In this document: piece after piece, positions 26,705 through 34,615 of the stretch
How positions within the stretch are numbered: position 1 is the stretch's first letter
Layout: every line of letters starts with the position of its first letter
Assembly (NCBI RefSeq): GCF_002631205.1
Contig: NZ_PDLO01000001.1
Location: 1,290,474-1,354,473, forward strand
Reading direction: 5' to 3'
Source: Neolewinella marina
Lineage (GTDB): Bacteria; Bacteroidota; Bacteroidia; Chitinophagales; Saprospiraceae
Length of the DNA stretch: 64,000 bases
Notes under the pieces: model-generated
Database searches by the model: none
Told to the model about the DNA's origin: nothing
The model's input: only the letters and a program-made list of their open reading frames with translations
Program-made: the position numbers and the translations under genes

Positions 26705-26784
26705 CGGACCCCAGGTTGACCAAGCCCCCCCACGGAGGGCTGTAAACCTATAATTTACGGGTTTTCAGTGGATTTTCCACCCTT

Positions 26785-26806
26785 CCCGGCACCCGCGCGC
26801 CGCAGA
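26785..26806 (+). repeat. Dispersed intergenic motif copy (perfect CCGGCACCCGCGCGCCGC)
   Basis: The plus strand carries the exact 18-mer, 5 bp from the stop codon of the GNAT gene that follows. This is the best copy in the window. Confidence 0.75.
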
Positions 26807-26811
26807 CCCAC

Positions 26812-27294
26812 TCACAGCTCCCTGTACATGATGTAGGTGTCCACCAGCCCCCGGGTAGCGTGGCGGAAGCCCTGCGACGTCGTGCCGATGATGCGGAAGC
26901 CGAACTGCTGCCACAGCTTCACCGCCGCCACGTTGGTGCTCACCACGATATTGAACTGGATGGCGCGGTAGCCACTGCGGCGGGCGAACTCAATGGAGTG
27001 CTCGCACATCAGCTTGCCCACGCCGCGGCCCCGGGCCCGCTCACCGACCATGTAGCTGCAGTTCGCCACGTGGTCGCCCAGGCCGGGCTGGTTCGCCTTG
27101 ATGATGTAGGTGCCCACCACCTCCCCTTCCGCTTCCACCACGAAGGTGTGCATATAGTCGGCGAACCAGTACCGCTGCAGGTCGGCCCTGGGGGTATCGG
27201 GGGGATAGACGTAGGTGTCGCCAGTCCGGATGACGGCATGGAAAATGTCCCAGACGGCGTCGTGATCCGCCGGGGTGGCTTCGCGGAGGTGCAT
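26812..27294 (-). CDS. GNAT family N-acetyltransferase
   Basis: The ATG at 27294 gives a 160-residue protein starting MHLREATPADHDAVWDIFHAVI, the normal GNAT N-terminus; upstream in-frame residues do not fit. The acetyl-CoA loop is RARGRGVGKLM (Q/RxxGxG/A), preceded by the V-shaped strand GEVVGTYIIKANQPGLGDHVANCSYMV, and followed by NVAAVKLWQQFGF. It is close to phosphinothricin-type or ribosomal-protein acetyltransferases, but the acceptor is unknown. Confidence 0.9.
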   Translation of the reverse strand: MHLREATPADHDAVWDIFHAVIRTGDTYVYPPDTPRADLQRYWFADYMHTFVVEAEGEVVGTYIIKANQPGLGDHVANCSYMVGERARGRGVGKLMCEHSIEFARRSGYRAIQFNIVVSTNVAAVKLWQQFGFRIIGTTSQGFRHATRGLVDTYIMYREL

Positions 27295-27435
27295 GTGAGG
27301 AGGGGTTAGGGAATAGTCGGCCGCTAAAATATTCTCTGGAAGGCTTCTCCGTCGAACTCCACCACGCTCCCGTCGTCCAGGGCGAACCACAGTCGCTCCG
27401 GCGGCAGTGTTCCTTTGAGATGTTGTGCTCCTCCC

Positions 27436-28155
27436 TTACGGATTGGTAGACCACAGCGAGGCCCCCTGCAGCATCGCCCGGCGGGGCAGCTTCAGGCCGG
27501 CCACGATGAGCTCCGCGAAGTCCTCGGGCTGCAGTACGCGGTCGGCGCTATCGCGGTCGGCGATGCCCAGCTCCACCGACATATCCGAGGCGATGGTGCT
27601 CGGCGTCAGGGTAGTCACGCGGATGTTGTGCTTGCGCACCTCCTTCATGAGGGATTCCGAGAAGCCGATCACGCCGAACTTCGAGGCCGAGTACGCCGAG
27701 GTCTTCGCGTTGCCGTTGAGCCCCGCGGTGGAGGCCACGTTGAAGATGTCGCCCTGGTTCTTCTCCACCAGCTGGGGCAGCACTTCGCGGGTTACGTAGT
27801 ACATCCCCAGCAGGTTGGTCTGCACGATACGCGCCCACTGCTCTGCCTCCATTTCCAGCACGGTACCGAAGGCCGCGATGCCGGCGTTGTTCACCAGGAT
27901 GTCCACCGCACCGAAGTGGTCGGTGATCTTCCCGATGCCCATTTTCACGCTCTCGTAGTCGATCACGTCGAAGGCCGCGTAGGTCGCGTCCACGCCGTGT
28001 GCTTTCAGTTCGTCCACCGTGTCCTTCAGCTGTTGCTCGCTGCGGCCGGTGATGGCCACGTCGATGCCTTCTCGGGCAAAGGCCAGGGCCGTGGCCTTGC
28101 CGAGCCCGCGGCTGCCGCCGGTGATGATCGCTTTCTTTCCTTTCAGTGCTTCCAT
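27436..28155 (-). CDS. Short-chain dehydrogenase/reductase (FabG-like)
   Basis: The 239-residue protein shows every classical SDR element: TGGSRGLG cofactor loop (12-19), NNAG (89-92), catalytic Ser142, Tyr155 and Lys159 (YSASK). Arg38 after the second beta strand (ITGRSE) suggests NADPH preference. The family reduces 3-oxoacyl chains or other carbonyls; the C-terminal substrate region (TIASDMSVELGI) does not identify the substrate. Between this gene and the downstream GNAT lie 141 bp that contain no convincing gene. Confidence 0.92.
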   Translation of the reverse strand: MEALKGKKAIITGGSRGLGKATALAFAREGIDVAITGRSEQQLKDTVDELKAHGVDATYAAFDVIDYESVKMGIGKITDHFGAVDILVNNAGIAAFGTVLEMEAEQWARIVQTNLLGMYYVTREVLPQLVEKNQGDIFNVASTAGLNGNAKTSAYSASKFGVIGFSESLMKEVRKHNIRVTTLTPSTIASDMSVELGIADRDSADRVLQPEDFAELIVAGLKLPRRAMLQGASLWSTNP

Positions 28156-28200
28156 GGTCGTTTACTTGTTGCGGGGCTAAGGTAGTCAGGGCCCGGTTTC

Positions 28201-28227
28201 CGGTGCGGCGGCGCGCGGGTGCCGGAA
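28201..28227 (-). repeat. Dispersed intergenic motif copy (CCGGCACCCGCGCGCCGC)
   Basis: The minus strand carries the exact 18-mer followed by CGCACCG, 5 bp beyond the stop of the small zinc-ribbon gene. Confidence 0.75.
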
Positions 28228-28232
28228 GACGA

Positions 28233-28439
28233 TTAGCAGCAGCGCCGGTCCTCCTGCACGGGCGGGCAGGGGGCGGTGCCGTAACTGCAGAATACGCAGC
28301 AATCTCCCGGCTTGGGCTTCAGCAGCGTTTTGCAGCTTTCACATTCGTAGAAATACTGGCAGGCGTCCGTTGGCATTTCTTCCTCCTGCTGATGCCCGCA
28401 GACCGGACAGGTAATGATCGACCGGGTGACTACTTCCAT
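28233..28439 (-). CDS. Small Cys-rich GDCCxC-type zinc-ribbon protein
   Basis: The 68-residue protein has four Cys pairs: TCPVCG, YECESCK, the motif GDCCVFCSYG, and a terminal CC. GDCCxC-domain proteins are small, probably metal-binding, and are frequently near mercury or heavy-metal genes, though no such genes are seen here. It might also report or buffer copper or mercury. The gene lies 57 bp downstream of the alpha/beta hydrolase and ends the operon that begins at 32149, or stands alone. Confidence 0.85.
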   Translation of the reverse strand: MEVVTRSIITCPVCGHQQEEEMPTDACQYFYECESCKTLLKPKPGDCCVFCSYGTAPCPPVQEDRRCC

Positions 28440-28496
28440 CTTTTCAGCTTTGTCTTCTACCCGTAAAGGCGGCCGTAGCGAAAAGGGTTCTCCCCT

Positions 28497-29399
28497 TCAC
28501 CGCCGCAGATCATCCAGAAAGGCGAAAATCTCCGCGTAGGCGGCCGCGAGTTCCTTGTCCGTAGGACTGTGCTTGCCCTGCGGTACGTACCGCAGCACGT
28601 CCCTGCCGGCCCGGAACTTCTCCGTGAAGGCCCGAAAGGTATCCGGCGGGATCTGATCGTCCAGTCCCCCGTGCCAGAGAAAGACAGGCGGGTCCCGGCG
28701 GTCGAAGTAGTTGACCGGCTCGTACACGGCCACCGCCCCGGGATCGGCGTAGCCATCCCCGGGGAACAGGGATTTCCCGGCCGCGCTGAACAACTCGTAT
28801 TCATGGTCAACGAAAATCCGCTCGATGACGTCCAGCTGGTCCACCGGCCCGGAAAAATTGATGATGCCGACGATCTTGATACCCTCGTCCAGCCGGTCGG
28901 GATAGGAAGGATCGTTCCGGGACAGTCCCACGTTGGTGGCGATCTGGGCTCCGGCGGAGAATCCGGTCACGATCACCCGGTCGAGTTCCAGGGGATAGGC
29001 GTCAGCCTGGTGCTGGAGGAAGTTCAGGGCGAGGGGCAGATCGCTCGTCGCGGTGGCGATGCCGCGTTTCAGGCGGTAGTTCAGGTTGACGACGTTGAGC
29101 CCCTTGCGCAGGTAGGGCTCGATGTACTTTTCCTCCTTGGCCTTGTCGCTCAGGTAATACGCCCCGCCGTGCAGGAATACGATGGTGTAGTTGGGTTTGC
29201 CGTACAAGGCCGCGCTTTCGGAAAGGTAGATGTCCATCACCTGCTCGGGATCCGCCCCGTAGGCCACGTCTCGGTGCACGGTATAGGATGCTGCGACCTG
29301 GCTGGCAGACTGGTCGGACAAGGAAGACAGGCGCGTCGCGCAGGAAGAAAGGAGGATGGCGGCGGCGACCATCCAGCAAGGTATTCCGTAGTGCATCAT
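28497..29399 (-). CDS. Alpha/beta hydrolase lipoprotein (BD-FAE/esterase-lipase type)
   Basis: The 300-residue protein has a lipobox (ILLSSC, Cys20). VFLHGGAYY is the oxyanion HGG loop, and GFSAGAQIA holds nucleophile Ser148. Asp in FLWHGGLDDQIP and His in PQGKHSP complete a plausible triad. Carboxylesterases of this group deacetylate glycans or hydrolyse small esters in the periplasm. It starts 36 bp after the Trm112-like gene and may be the last member of that operon. Confidence 0.88.
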   Translation of the reverse strand: MMHYGIPCWMVAAAILLSSCATRLSSLSDQSASQVAASYTVHRDVAYGADPEQVMDIYLSESAALYGKPNYTIVFLHGGAYYLSDKAKEEKYIEPYLRKGLNVVNLNYRLKRGIATATSDLPLALNFLQHQADAYPLELDRVIVTGFSAGAQIATNVGLSRNDPSYPDRLDEGIKIVGIINFSGPVDQLDVIERIFVDHEYELFSAAGKSLFPGDGYADPGAVAVYEPVNYFDRRDPPVFLWHGGLDDQIPPDTFRAFTEKFRAGRDVLRYVPQGKHSPTDKELAAAYAEIFAFLDDLRR

Positions 29400-29435
29400 T
29401 ACCCGTTTACCCTAAAGCTAGGGGATGTGAGGCAC

Positions 29436-29723
29436 TCAGCCCAGCAGTTTCTGCGCGCTGCCCGCCTCCAGCACGAAGGACGGGCTGTGAGTGTCCACCT
29501 TCAGTCCCCAGCGCTCCAGGATGGGCAGTTCCAGTTGCCGTTCCCGGTATTCGTCCGGCGACATGATCGGGATGCTGTATATGATGGGGTAATAGCGCCG
29601 ACAGGCCGGACAGGTCAGCAGCCCCTCCAGGATATCCCCGTTGTCATTTTCCCGGAAGATGTGGGCGTTCAGGTCGCCCTTGTCGAAGGGGCAGCATAGC
29701 TTGTCAAGGAGATTCTTTTGCAT
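29436..29723 (-). CDS. Trm112-like zinc-ribbon protein
   Basis: The 95-residue protein begins LLDKLCCPFDKGDLNAHIF and continues to GLLTCPACRRYYPIIYSIPIM, the four-Cys zinc module of Trm112/YcaR proteins. Trm112 proteins activate and stabilise class I methyltransferases. That fits the methyltransferase at the head of this operon (31421-32149), so an activator-enzyme pair is a reasonable inference. It starts 4 bp after the ThiE-like gene. The C-terminal 45 residues (ERWGLKVDTHSPSFVLEA) are not typical of Trm112 and could be specific to this cluster. Confidence 0.82.
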   Translation of the reverse strand: MQKNLLDKLCCPFDKGDLNAHIFRENDNGDILEGLLTCPACRRYYPIIYSIPIMSPDEYRERQLELPILERWGLKVDTHSPSFVLEAGSAQKLLG

Positions 29724-29727
29724 GGAT

Positions 29728-30369
29728 TCAGTTTTTCAGTTCTAGGAGGGCACCGCGGTAGGCGGCTACCGCCGCGGCCGGGTCCGCCGCGTCCAGGATG
29801 CCCGAGATCACCGCCACCCCGTCGAAGTCCAGCCCCGCCAGCCGCGACAGATTACCAGGCCGGATACCGCCCGACAGGAAGATGGGCACATCGGTGACGC
29901 CCCGGGCGGCCCGGATGTTTTCGGGGCGCACGATCTCGCAACTCCCCACGGAGGACGAAGGGAATACCGCGCAGAAACTGATGTAGTCCACGCCCAGCTC
30001 CCCCGCCCGTTCTATTTTTTCCAGGTCATTGCCGACCGTCACCCCGATCATGCTTCCTTCCAGGGCCATGCGGATCGCCGCCGGGTCCGCGGGGATTTCG
30101 TCAAAGTGTACTCCTTGCAAGCCCGCCTCGCGGGCCAGCGCCCAGTCTTCGTGCATGAGCACCGGCACCCCGTACTCGCCACAGCGGGCGGCAACCTCCC
30201 CCAGGAAATCGAGCTTTTGCTTCCGGGAGATCCCTTCCGCCCAGTGGTTCCAGACTTGCACCAGGCCCAGTCCGCCCTCCAGGGCCCGGGTCAGCTGGCG
30301 GAGCAGTTCCGGCCAATCCCTTTTGGGATCGACTACCAGGTAGACGCCGTGGGGTCGTTTCATTTCCAT
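29728..30369 (-). CDS. Divergent thiamine-phosphate-synthase (ThiE/TenI)-like TIM barrel
   Basis: The 213-residue protein has the ThiE/TenI fold: phosphate-binding FLSGGIRPGNL, YISFCAVFPSSSV and GVHFDEIPADPAAIRMALEGSMIGVTVGNDLEKI. Typical catalytic motifs are replaced: the V-Q-L-R-x-K strand reads VQVWNHW and the N-D-R strand reads MHEDWAL. It probably keeps a phosphorylated substrate but not the canonical pyrophosphate and pyrimidine contacts, so a role other than thiamine synthesis is inferred. An ATG at 30363 gives an ATGA overlap with the upstream PurM-like gene and may be the true start. Confidence 0.82.
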   Translation of the reverse strand: MEMKRPHGVYLVVDPKRDWPELLRQLTRALEGGLGLVQVWNHWAEGISRKQKLDFLGEVAARCGEYGVPVLMHEDWALAREAGLQGVHFDEIPADPAAIRMALEGSMIGVTVGNDLEKIERAGELGVDYISFCAVFPSSSVGSCEIVRPENIRAARGVTDVPIFLSGGIRPGNLSRLAGLDFDGVAVISGILDAADPAAAVAAYRGALLELKN

Positions 30370-31421
30370 CCCGCTGCGTATGCCTGGTAAAATGCCGCCC
30401 AGTAGGGGTCCTTGCCGTCGAACGCGAACGCTTGCCGGCGACCGTCGGCGAGGAGGGTTTTGTCCGCCGCTTCGGTAAAGTGGCCGATAGTGGTTGCCGG
30501 AATCCCCGCCGCAGACAGGGCGCCGCGCAGGCTAGCTTCCGCCGCGGGGGCCACGGCGATGAGCATGGACCCCGCGCCCACGGCAAACAAGGGATCGATG
30601 CCGAACACTTCGGCCACGGCCCGTGCTTCCGGCTCCACCGGGATCAGCGCCGGGTTGACCGCAAAGCCCAATCCCGCCGCCTGCGCCATTTCGTCCAGCG
30701 CCCCCAGCACCCCGCCTTCGGTGACGTCGTGTATGCCGTGCAGGTCCAGGTTGGCGGTCAGGGTGGCCGCGGCGATCCTGCTTTCCTCCAGCACCGACAG
30801 CTTCCAGAAGTTCTCGGCGGCCTTTTGCTGCACCTCCACGCCGGCCCGGTCCTTCACCGTTTCCGGAAAGGCCATCGCCAGTAACGAAGTGGAGGAGAGG
30901 GCGGCCGATTTGGTGACCACGATGGCGTCCCCCGCCCGGGCACCGTTGCTGGTCAGGATGCTGCCGCGCGGGGCGGTCAGGAACATGGTGCCGCCACCGG
31001 CGAGGGTCGACTCCTGGCCGCCGGACTGCCCAGTGTGCCCGCCCGTAATGGCAATGCCGTGGACTTTGCACAGGTGGTCCACGAAGCCCCAGTACGCGTT
31101 GAAGTCGGCCCGCGACAGGCTCGCGGGCAGGTTCAGGACGAACTGGGCGTACTGCGGCGGGAAGCCCGTGGTGCTCATGTCGTTGGCCAGCAGGTGGACC
31201 GACAGCCAGGCGGAGACCTCCAGTCCCAGCGAAGGAATCAGCGAAAGCGGATCGCTCGATACCGCCAGGGCCAGGCCGTTGCCCAGGTCGATCACGCTGG
31301 TGTCCACGCCAAAGGAAGGCCCCTGGATCACCTCCGGCCTTGGCGCGCCGCAGCGGGGCAGCAGGTCTTCCTTGAACACCCGGGCGCTCACCTTCCCGGT
31401 TTGGTCCTCAAAGGCTCCCAT
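30360..31421 (-). CDS. PurM/ThiL/HypE-superfamily ATP-binding protein (AIR synthase-related)
   Basis: The 353-residue protein (ATG at 31421 overlapping the methyltransferase stop as TGATG) has the superfamily features: FGVDTSVIDLGN and VSSDPLS with metal-binding Asp40 and Asp57, a L-x-A-N-D loop (LLANDMSTTGFPPQY), GGHTGQ, and a C-terminal MLIAVAPAAEASL domain. It is not HypE, because HypE ends with a thiocarbamoylated Cys and this ends in GWK; it also lacks the ThiL N-terminus. A kinase or ATP-dependent phosphoryl transfer within an unknown pathway is inferred from the operon. Confidence 0.85.
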   Translation of the reverse strand: MGAFEDQTGKVSARVFKEDLLPRCGAPRPEVIQGPSFGVDTSVIDLGNGLALAVSSDPLSLIPSLGLEVSAWLSVHLLANDMSTTGFPPQYAQFVLNLPASLSRADFNAYWGFVDHLCKVHGIAITGGHTGQSGGQESTLAGGGTMFLTAPRGSILTSNGARAGDAIVVTKSAALSSTSLLAMAFPETVKDRAGVEVQQKAAENFWKLSVLEESRIAAATLTANLDLHGIHDVTEGGVLGALDEMAQAAGLGFAVNPALIPVEPEARAVAEVFGIDPLFAVGAGSMLIAVAPAAEASLRGALSAAGIPATTIGHFTEAADKTLLADGRRQAFAFDGKDPYWAAFYQAYAAGWK

Positions 31422-32149
31422 CAGACGTCGTTCAGTTTCACGTGGAGGCCGAAGAAATCGCCGATGGGCACCCGCCACTGTTGGGTGGGGAACCACTTGG
31501 GCAGTCCCGTGGCGTTCCAGCTGATGGTGTAGTCCCGGTCGGGCAGGGCCTCCCGGATCAGGGCCTGCAGCGTCTTCGGGGTGTAGAAGGTGGCCGTTAC
31601 GTAGTAGTTGTTCCGGCCGATGGCCTGCTGCACCTTGCGCCGGATCAGCTTGGGGGTGTTGCGGTTCATCATCCCGAAGACGATCCCGTATTTGCCCACC
31701 CGTACCGCCTCCCGGATTACCTGCACGGGATTCTGGTAGTACTCGAAGGTGGTCACGAAGGCCAGGGCGTCGAAGGTGTGGTCCTTGAAGGGCATGTGGT
31801 GGGAGTCGGCCATCACCAGGTCGCCGCCGAAGAGCTGCCGCCCCTGGGCCAGCATGAAGGGGGAGATGTCGCCCCCCGTGGCCTCGATGCCGATCTCGTG
31901 CCACCAGCGGGTGAAACGGGTGGTGCCGCAGCCGAATTCCAGCAGGGTTTTCACCCGGGCATCCTTCTTGATCAGTTGTTCCAGGGTGCGCTTCTGCCAC
32001 ACCTCCTGCCGCTTGTAGGGGCCTTCGTAGTACTGCTCGTAGTGGTCGGTGTCGTCGCGGTTGAAGAACCATTCCTTCCTGCCCTGCCAGTTGCGCAGCT
32101 CACCCCCGGGGGTCAGTTCGAAGGACGGTCTGTCCGTAATCTCTTTCAT
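31421..32149 (-). CDS. Class I SAM-dependent methyltransferase
   Basis: The 242-residue protein has motif I LLEFGCGTTRFTRWW, an acidic residue after strand 2 (GGDISPFMLAQG), post-motif LVMADSHHMPFKDHTFDALAFVTTFEYYQNP and a strand 5 region GIVFGMMNRN. It belongs to the Methyltransf_11-like group of small-molecule enzymes. The substrate-binding end (LPKWFPTQQWRVPIGDFFGLHVKL) is specific to this protein. It is the first gene of the operon containing the PurM-like, ThiE-like and Trm112-like genes, and the Trm112-like protein may be its activator. Confidence 0.88.
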   Translation of the reverse strand: MKEITDRPSFELTPGGELRNWQGRKEWFFNRDDTDHYEQYYEGPYKRQEVWQKRTLEQLIKKDARVKTLLEFGCGTTRFTRWWHEIGIEATGGDISPFMLAQGRQLFGGDLVMADSHHMPFKDHTFDALAFVTTFEYYQNPVQVIREAVRVGKYGIVFGMMNRNTPKLIRRKVQQAIGRNNYYVTATFYTPKTLQALIREALPDRDYTISWNATGLPKWFPTQQWRVPIGDFFGLHVKLNDV

Positions 32150-32200
32150 CGGGTCCGGTGTCTTGGGGTAGTGGTCAAATTACGATAGCTCGAATATAAG

Positions 32201-32221
32201 GGCGCGGCGCGCAGGTGCCGG
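32201..32221 (-). repeat. Dispersed intergenic motif copy (CCGGCACCCGCGCGCCGC family)
   Basis: The minus strand reads CGGCACCTGCGCGCCGCGCCC, one mismatch from the motif, 40 bp beyond the DUF4440 gene stop. Confidence 0.65.
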
Positions 32222-32260
32222 GGAAAGGGCGAATCCAGCCGGAGGCGGATTTACGATCCG

Positions 32261-32737
32261 CTATCCCTCCCCCAGCGGGCTCATCACGTCGACGACGTTT
32301 TTCCAGGAGCCGTCCGCTTGTCTTTTCCAAATCGTCACCGAACGGAATTCCTGTTCCAGTGGACTACCCGTCGAGTCCGCCATAGTCATCCGGGAATCCT
32401 CGATCAGGTACCCCAGGTCGCCGCTTTCTGAAACCTCGGCACTGACGGGCTCCCAGCTGATGGCGAAGTTCGGGTCCGCGAAGGAGCCCTCGATCATGCC
32501 GCGAATGGCCTGCCGCCCCCGCAACTCGGGTTGCCCGGCCGTGATCACCACCGCGTCTTCGGCCCAGTAGTCCAGGGTTTTCTCTACGTCGCGGGCCTGG
32601 GCGGCGGCGGACCAGTCGCGACTTGCCTGCATCAGCCGCTCGGCTTCGGCCTCCCGGTCTACGGGTTCCTCGCCGCAGCCCAGGGCAAGCAGGCAGCCGG
32701 CGAGCAGCAACAGTTTGGGAAAGGTTGGATATTTCAT
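32261..32737 (-). CDS. SnoaL/DUF4440-like lipoprotein
   Basis: The 158-residue protein carries a lipobox (LLALGCGEE, Cys21) followed by an NTF2-like alpha+beta cone. ASRDWSAAAQARDVEKTLDYWAEDAVVITAGQPELRGRQAIRGMIEG is the standard DUF4440 N-terminal half, and WKRQADGSWKNVVDV the C-terminal strand. Such proteins are commonly periplasmic with no proven activity; several are ketosteroid-isomerase-like. It has no co-directional neighbour close by. Confidence 0.87.
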   Translation of the reverse strand: MKYPTFPKLLLLAGCLLALGCGEEPVDREAEAERLMQASRDWSAAAQARDVEKTLDYWAEDAVVITAGQPELRGRQAIRGMIEGSFADPNFAISWEPVSAEVSESGDLGYLIEDSRMTMADSTGSPLEQEFRSVTIWKRQADGSWKNVVDVMSPLGEG

Positions 32738-32829
32738 AGTGGGTACGATTTCGGTTACCTCACTTAAAATACGGGGGTTGGTGGATGCGCGTCAAGCGTC
32801 AAATCCCAAGTGCCTTTCCACCAGCCGCG

Positions 32830-33156
32830 TCAGTGGGAAACGACCTTCAGCCCCACGATGGAAGCGATCAGGGTCGTAAGAAAGAACAGGCGTGCCAGGG
32901 TCGCCGGCTCCCGGAAGAAGAGGATGCCGATCAGGGCCGTACCCACCGCTCCGATGCCCGTCCAGACCGCGTAGGCCGTGCCGATCGGCAGCTGCTGGGT
33001 GGCCCGCAGCAGCAGCAACATGCTGATGGCCAGGCAGACCACGAATCCGCCGTACCACCAGCCGGCCTCCCCCGCGGCGGCCTCCTTGGCCTTGCCCAGA
33101 CAGGCCGCGAAGGCCACTTCGAAAAGTCCGGCAATGATGAGGAGGAGCCAGGGCAT
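32830..33156 (-). CDS. SMR-family exporter, SugE/Gdx-like
   Basis: The ATG at 33156 gives a 108-residue four-helix membrane protein of the normal SMR length. Helix 1 AGLFEVAFAACLG contains the essential membrane Glu, and helix 3 PIGTAYAVWTGIGAVGTALIGILFF the conserved Ser/Trp/Gly pattern. The sequence is closer to SugE/Gdx (guanidinium/proton antiport) than to EmrE, but specificity needs experiment. No guanidine riboswitch could be recognised in the 107 bp before the divergent gene at 33264. Confidence 0.88.
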   Translation of the reverse strand: MPWLLLIIAGLFEVAFAACLGKAKEAAAGEAGWWYGGFVVCLAISMLLLLRATQQLPIGTAYAVWTGIGAVGTALIGILFFREPATLARLFFLTTLIASIVGLKVVSH

Positions 33157-33263
33157 GGGGGCGGGGATGGGCGGGGCGCAAGGTAGCGCAGAAAACCAAC
33201 CTAACCCATTGCGCGATAACGCTTTACCCGGTAATTTAAGGGACAATCACCACTCAACACACT

Positions 33264-33809
33264 ATGAACCACAACAAACGGATTTTCTTCGCACTCTTCG
33301 TCGGTGCGCTGCTGGCGCTTACCACCTGCACCAAAGACGAAGACCTTACAACGCCCACTCCCCTCGCGCCCGCGGTAGAGAAGTACGAAACCAAGGCCGG
33401 CAAAAGCAATACCCGCAAACTGGTCGCGCAGCTCCGGCAGGCTACCGTCAAGTACCACGACCATCAGGTGGCCATTGACGACGGCTTCTCAAATACCGGG
33501 ACCTGCGTATCCAATCCCTCTGGACCAGGCGCAATGGGTGTGCACTTTGTCCATTATGACAGAATCGACGGCGTGCACAATCCAATGGAACCCGAGGTAC
33601 TGGTGTACGAACTCAGGAACAACGGCACCTACAAGCTGGTGGCCATCGAATACCTGCAGATTGGCGACACCCCTCCGAAGTTTGGCGGAGAAATAGAATT
33701 TCATCCCTTCTCCCAACCGTTCGCCAAATTCGAGCTGCACGTATGGGCCTGGAAAGCCAATCCGGCCGGCCTGTTCGAGGATTGGAACCCGAACGTCACC
33801 TGCCCCTGA
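33264..33809 (+). CDS. Small lipoprotein of unknown function
   Basis: The 181-residue protein starts with MNHNKRIFFALFVGALLALTTC, a lipobox ending at Cys22, then a charged helix (KYETKAGKSNTRKLVAQLRQATVKYHDH). The body has FSNTGTCVSNPSGPGAMGVHFVHYDRIDGVHNPMEPEVLVYE and ends FEDWNPNVTCP. Several Bacteroidota and Actinobacteria have similar secreted proteins with MGVHFVN-type motifs, but no function is known. It is divergent from the SMR gene and convergent with the next gene. Confidence 0.85.
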   Translation: MNHNKRIFFALFVGALLALTTCTKDEDLTTPTPLAPAVEKYETKAGKSNTRKLVAQLRQATVKYHDHQVAIDDGFSNTGTCVSNPSGPGAMGVHFVHYDRIDGVHNPMEPEVLVYELRNNGTYKLVAIEYLQIGDTPPKFGGEIEFHPFSQPFAKFELHVWAWKANPAGLFEDWNPNVTCP

Positions 33810-33892
33810 GCGGTAGGTGCTGATTTTTAGGAAGGCCGCTTGAGGTAAGGCAATCCTATACTTTCGTGACTTGAATTACTGCGATGAGCGGA

Positions 33893-34459
33893 TCAGTTTC
33901 CGCAGAGGTCACTGTGCAGTACGCGGGCCGGATAGAAGGTACCGGCGTCGGGGTCCACGAAGGCGGCGCGGTGCAGCAGCAGGTCGACGGCCGCGGCGTC
34001 GATGAGCATCACGCTGTCGATCCCCATGACGTCAAATTTGATCATTTGCCCCGTGAGTCGGTTGCTGAACTCGGCCGAGATGGTCACCTTCAGCGGGGCG
34101 GTCTGGGTCAGGGTGGGCGTCAGGGCGGGGTTGTTCACCGCCACTACGTTGCGGATGTCCGACACCCGCACGGGCGAAACCTCGATGCTCATGTTGTCCA
34201 CGCCCCCCGGGTCGGAGGCCAGGATGCCCACTTCCAGCGTACTGTCGTCCAGGTCGGCGAAGTAGCCGTTGTTGGTCGGACAGTTGTTCGTCACCTCCGT
34301 ATCGGCATCGGTCGAGCGAAAGATGACGGGGTCGGATTCCACGTTGTACAACCAGGCGGTCAGGGTGGGCGGCGTGGTGTCGTTCTCCGTACGGATTACC
34401 GTACAGCCGGCCAGCCAAAGGGAGCAGACGAATACTGCCAATACCCTCGAAAATAACAT
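33893..34459 (-). CDS. Lipoprotein with an immunoglobulin-like or cadherin-like fold, unknown function
   Basis: The 188-residue protein has signal FVCSLWLAGC (Cys19) followed by TVIRTENDTTPPTLTAWLYN, a beginning resembling adhesin-type domains, and ILASDPGGVDNMSIEVS, PTLTQTAPLKVTISAEFSNRLTG. These beta-rich segments suggest an Ig-like sandwich of about 150 residues. No named family is evident. Confidence 0.8.
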   Translation of the reverse strand: MLFSRVLAVFVCSLWLAGCTVIRTENDTTPPTLTAWLYNVESDPVIFRSTDADTEVTNNCPTNNGYFADLDDSTLEVGILASDPGGVDNMSIEVSPVRVSDIRNVVAVNNPALTPTLTQTAPLKVTISAEFSNRLTGQMIKFDVMGIDSVMLIDAAAVDLLLHRAAFVDPDAGTFYPARVLHSDLCGN

Positions 34460-34545
34460 GGAATGGGTGTTTTATCTGAATGGAAGCAGCGATGCCGCCG
34501 CAATCAAGATAGGGGAAACCGCCCACTTAGGGGGCCTGATGGTTG

Positions 34546-34568
34546 CCCGGGCACCCGCGTCCCCGCCT
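34546..34568 (+). repeat. Dispersed intergenic motif copy (CCGGCACCCGCGCGCCGC family)
   Basis: The plus strand reads CCCGGGCACCCGCGTCCCCGCC, 48 bp beyond the stop of the CHAP gene. Confidence 0.5.
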
Positions 34569-34615
34569 GAACCGGAACACGAGCCACCCCACCACCCGGC
34601 CGACCGGGGTCTGGC

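Noticed and set aside
29728..30369. Genuine thiamine phosphate synthase ThiE
   Set aside because: Key catalytic motifs of ThiE are replaced; the fold and phosphate loop alone do not support the specific function.
30360..31421. Hydrogenase maturation factor HypE
   Set aside because: No C-terminal Cys and no hydrogenase genes nearby; only the superfamily call is safe.
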